5,786 bases of DNA from Bacillota bacterium (GTDB taxonomy: Bacteria; Bacillota; Dethiobacteria; Dethiobacterales; Dethiobacteraceae). Both the position numbers and the translations under genes were made by a program. The stretch is from assembly GCA_012841735.1 (NCBI GenBank), contig DUUE01000460.1, positions 1 to 5,786 of the forward strand. The letters are read 5' to 3'. Below, one piece after another: positions 5,535-5,786 of this stretch. Position 1 is the first letter of the stretch. Each line of letters starts with the position of its first letter. The notes under the pieces were generated by a model. That model did not search any database. It saw only the letters and a program-made list of their open reading frames with translations, and was not told where the DNA came from.

Positions 5535-5786
5535 TCAGATCCCTGCAAAATTCTCGATAATCTGAATCAGGGCAGGTCCCAGCAGGACAATAAAAATGGT
5601 GGGAAAAATAAAAAAAACAAGCGGAATCAGCATTTTTACCGGCACTTTCATTGCCCGTTCTTCCACCCGCTGCCTGCGTCTGCGGCGCATTTGTTCCGCC
5701 TGGTTTTTCAGGGTATTGCCGATATTAAGCCCCAGTTGTTCCGCCTGAATAATGGTGGAGGTGAAAACTTTAACATCGTCCACACC
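5535..5786 (-). CDS. tadC: TadC, type II/IV secretion F-family platform protein, C-terminal part only
   Basis: The 83 residues present are the C-terminal end of a T2SSF-domain protein, open at the window's right edge; the full protein is usually about 290-320 residues. AEQLGLNIGNTLKNQAEQMR is followed by an arginine-rich stretch, then RVEERAMKVPVKMLIPLVFFIFP and a C-terminal membrane segment reading IFIVLLGPALIQI. This order is diagnostic of TadC. Together with TadB it forms the inner-membrane platform on which the TadA ATPase drives Flp pilus assembly. The upstream tad genes (tadA, tadB and others) are expected beyond base 5786 on the same strand. The stop is 2 bases before the DUF192 start. 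TadB shares the fold, but the KAP/KVPVKMLIPL-type block favours TadC. Confidence 0.92.
   Translation of the reverse strand, partial: GVDDVKVFTSTIIQAEQLGLNIGNTLKNQAEQMRRRRRQRVEERAMKVPVKMLIPLVFFIFPTIFIVLLGPALIQIIENFAGI

Overview
The window looks like chromosomal DNA of a Bacillota (Firmicutes) species, probably of the class Clostridia or a relative, with medium GC content. The evidence is an AddB-type helicase-nuclease subunit, Bacillus-like Shine-Dalgarno sites (AAGGAGG, GGGAGG), near-consensus sigma-A promoters, compact U-tailed terminators and a Tad pilus cluster. I cannot name the genus from the sequence alone. Protein calls rest on recognised motifs, not on a database search.

Layout: (1) 1-656, minus strand: the first 218 codons of addB (DNA repair), running off the left edge. 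(2) 794-1846, plus strand: a stand-alone isocitrate/isopropylmalate-type dehydrogenase. It is divergent from addB across a 137-bp gap that holds an inverted repeat and a candidate addB promoter, and it is closed by a strong terminator. (3) 1927-3464, plus strand: a self-contained cassette with a near-consensus promoter, paired palindromes over the transcription start, a PadR-family regulator and two small paralogous permease genes, closed by a hairpin that overlaps the last stop codon. (4) 3466-4572, plus strand: a separately promoted, divergent YchF/OLA1-like NTPase with a TGS domain. (5) 4591-4630: a bidirectional terminator between convergent units. (6) 4629-5786, minus strand: the 3' end of a tad/flp pilus operon, in transcription order tadC (C-terminal part only), a DUF192 protein and an A24 prepilin peptidase.

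How they work together: the PadR protein probably controls its own promoter and the two half-size permeases, which probably form one heteromeric transporter of unknown substrate. The Tad genes contribute to type IVb pilus assembly: TadC is the inner-membrane platform and the A24 peptidase processes prepilins. The other genes look like independent housekeeping or metabolic units. No mobile elements, RNA genes or CRISPR arrays are visible, and no stretch over 300 bases lacks a gene. The most interesting material is the PadR/split-permease cassette with its operator-like palindromes, the NTPase with an altered switch II motif, and the dehydrogenase that combines an isopropylmalate-like pocket with NADP-type cofactor residues.
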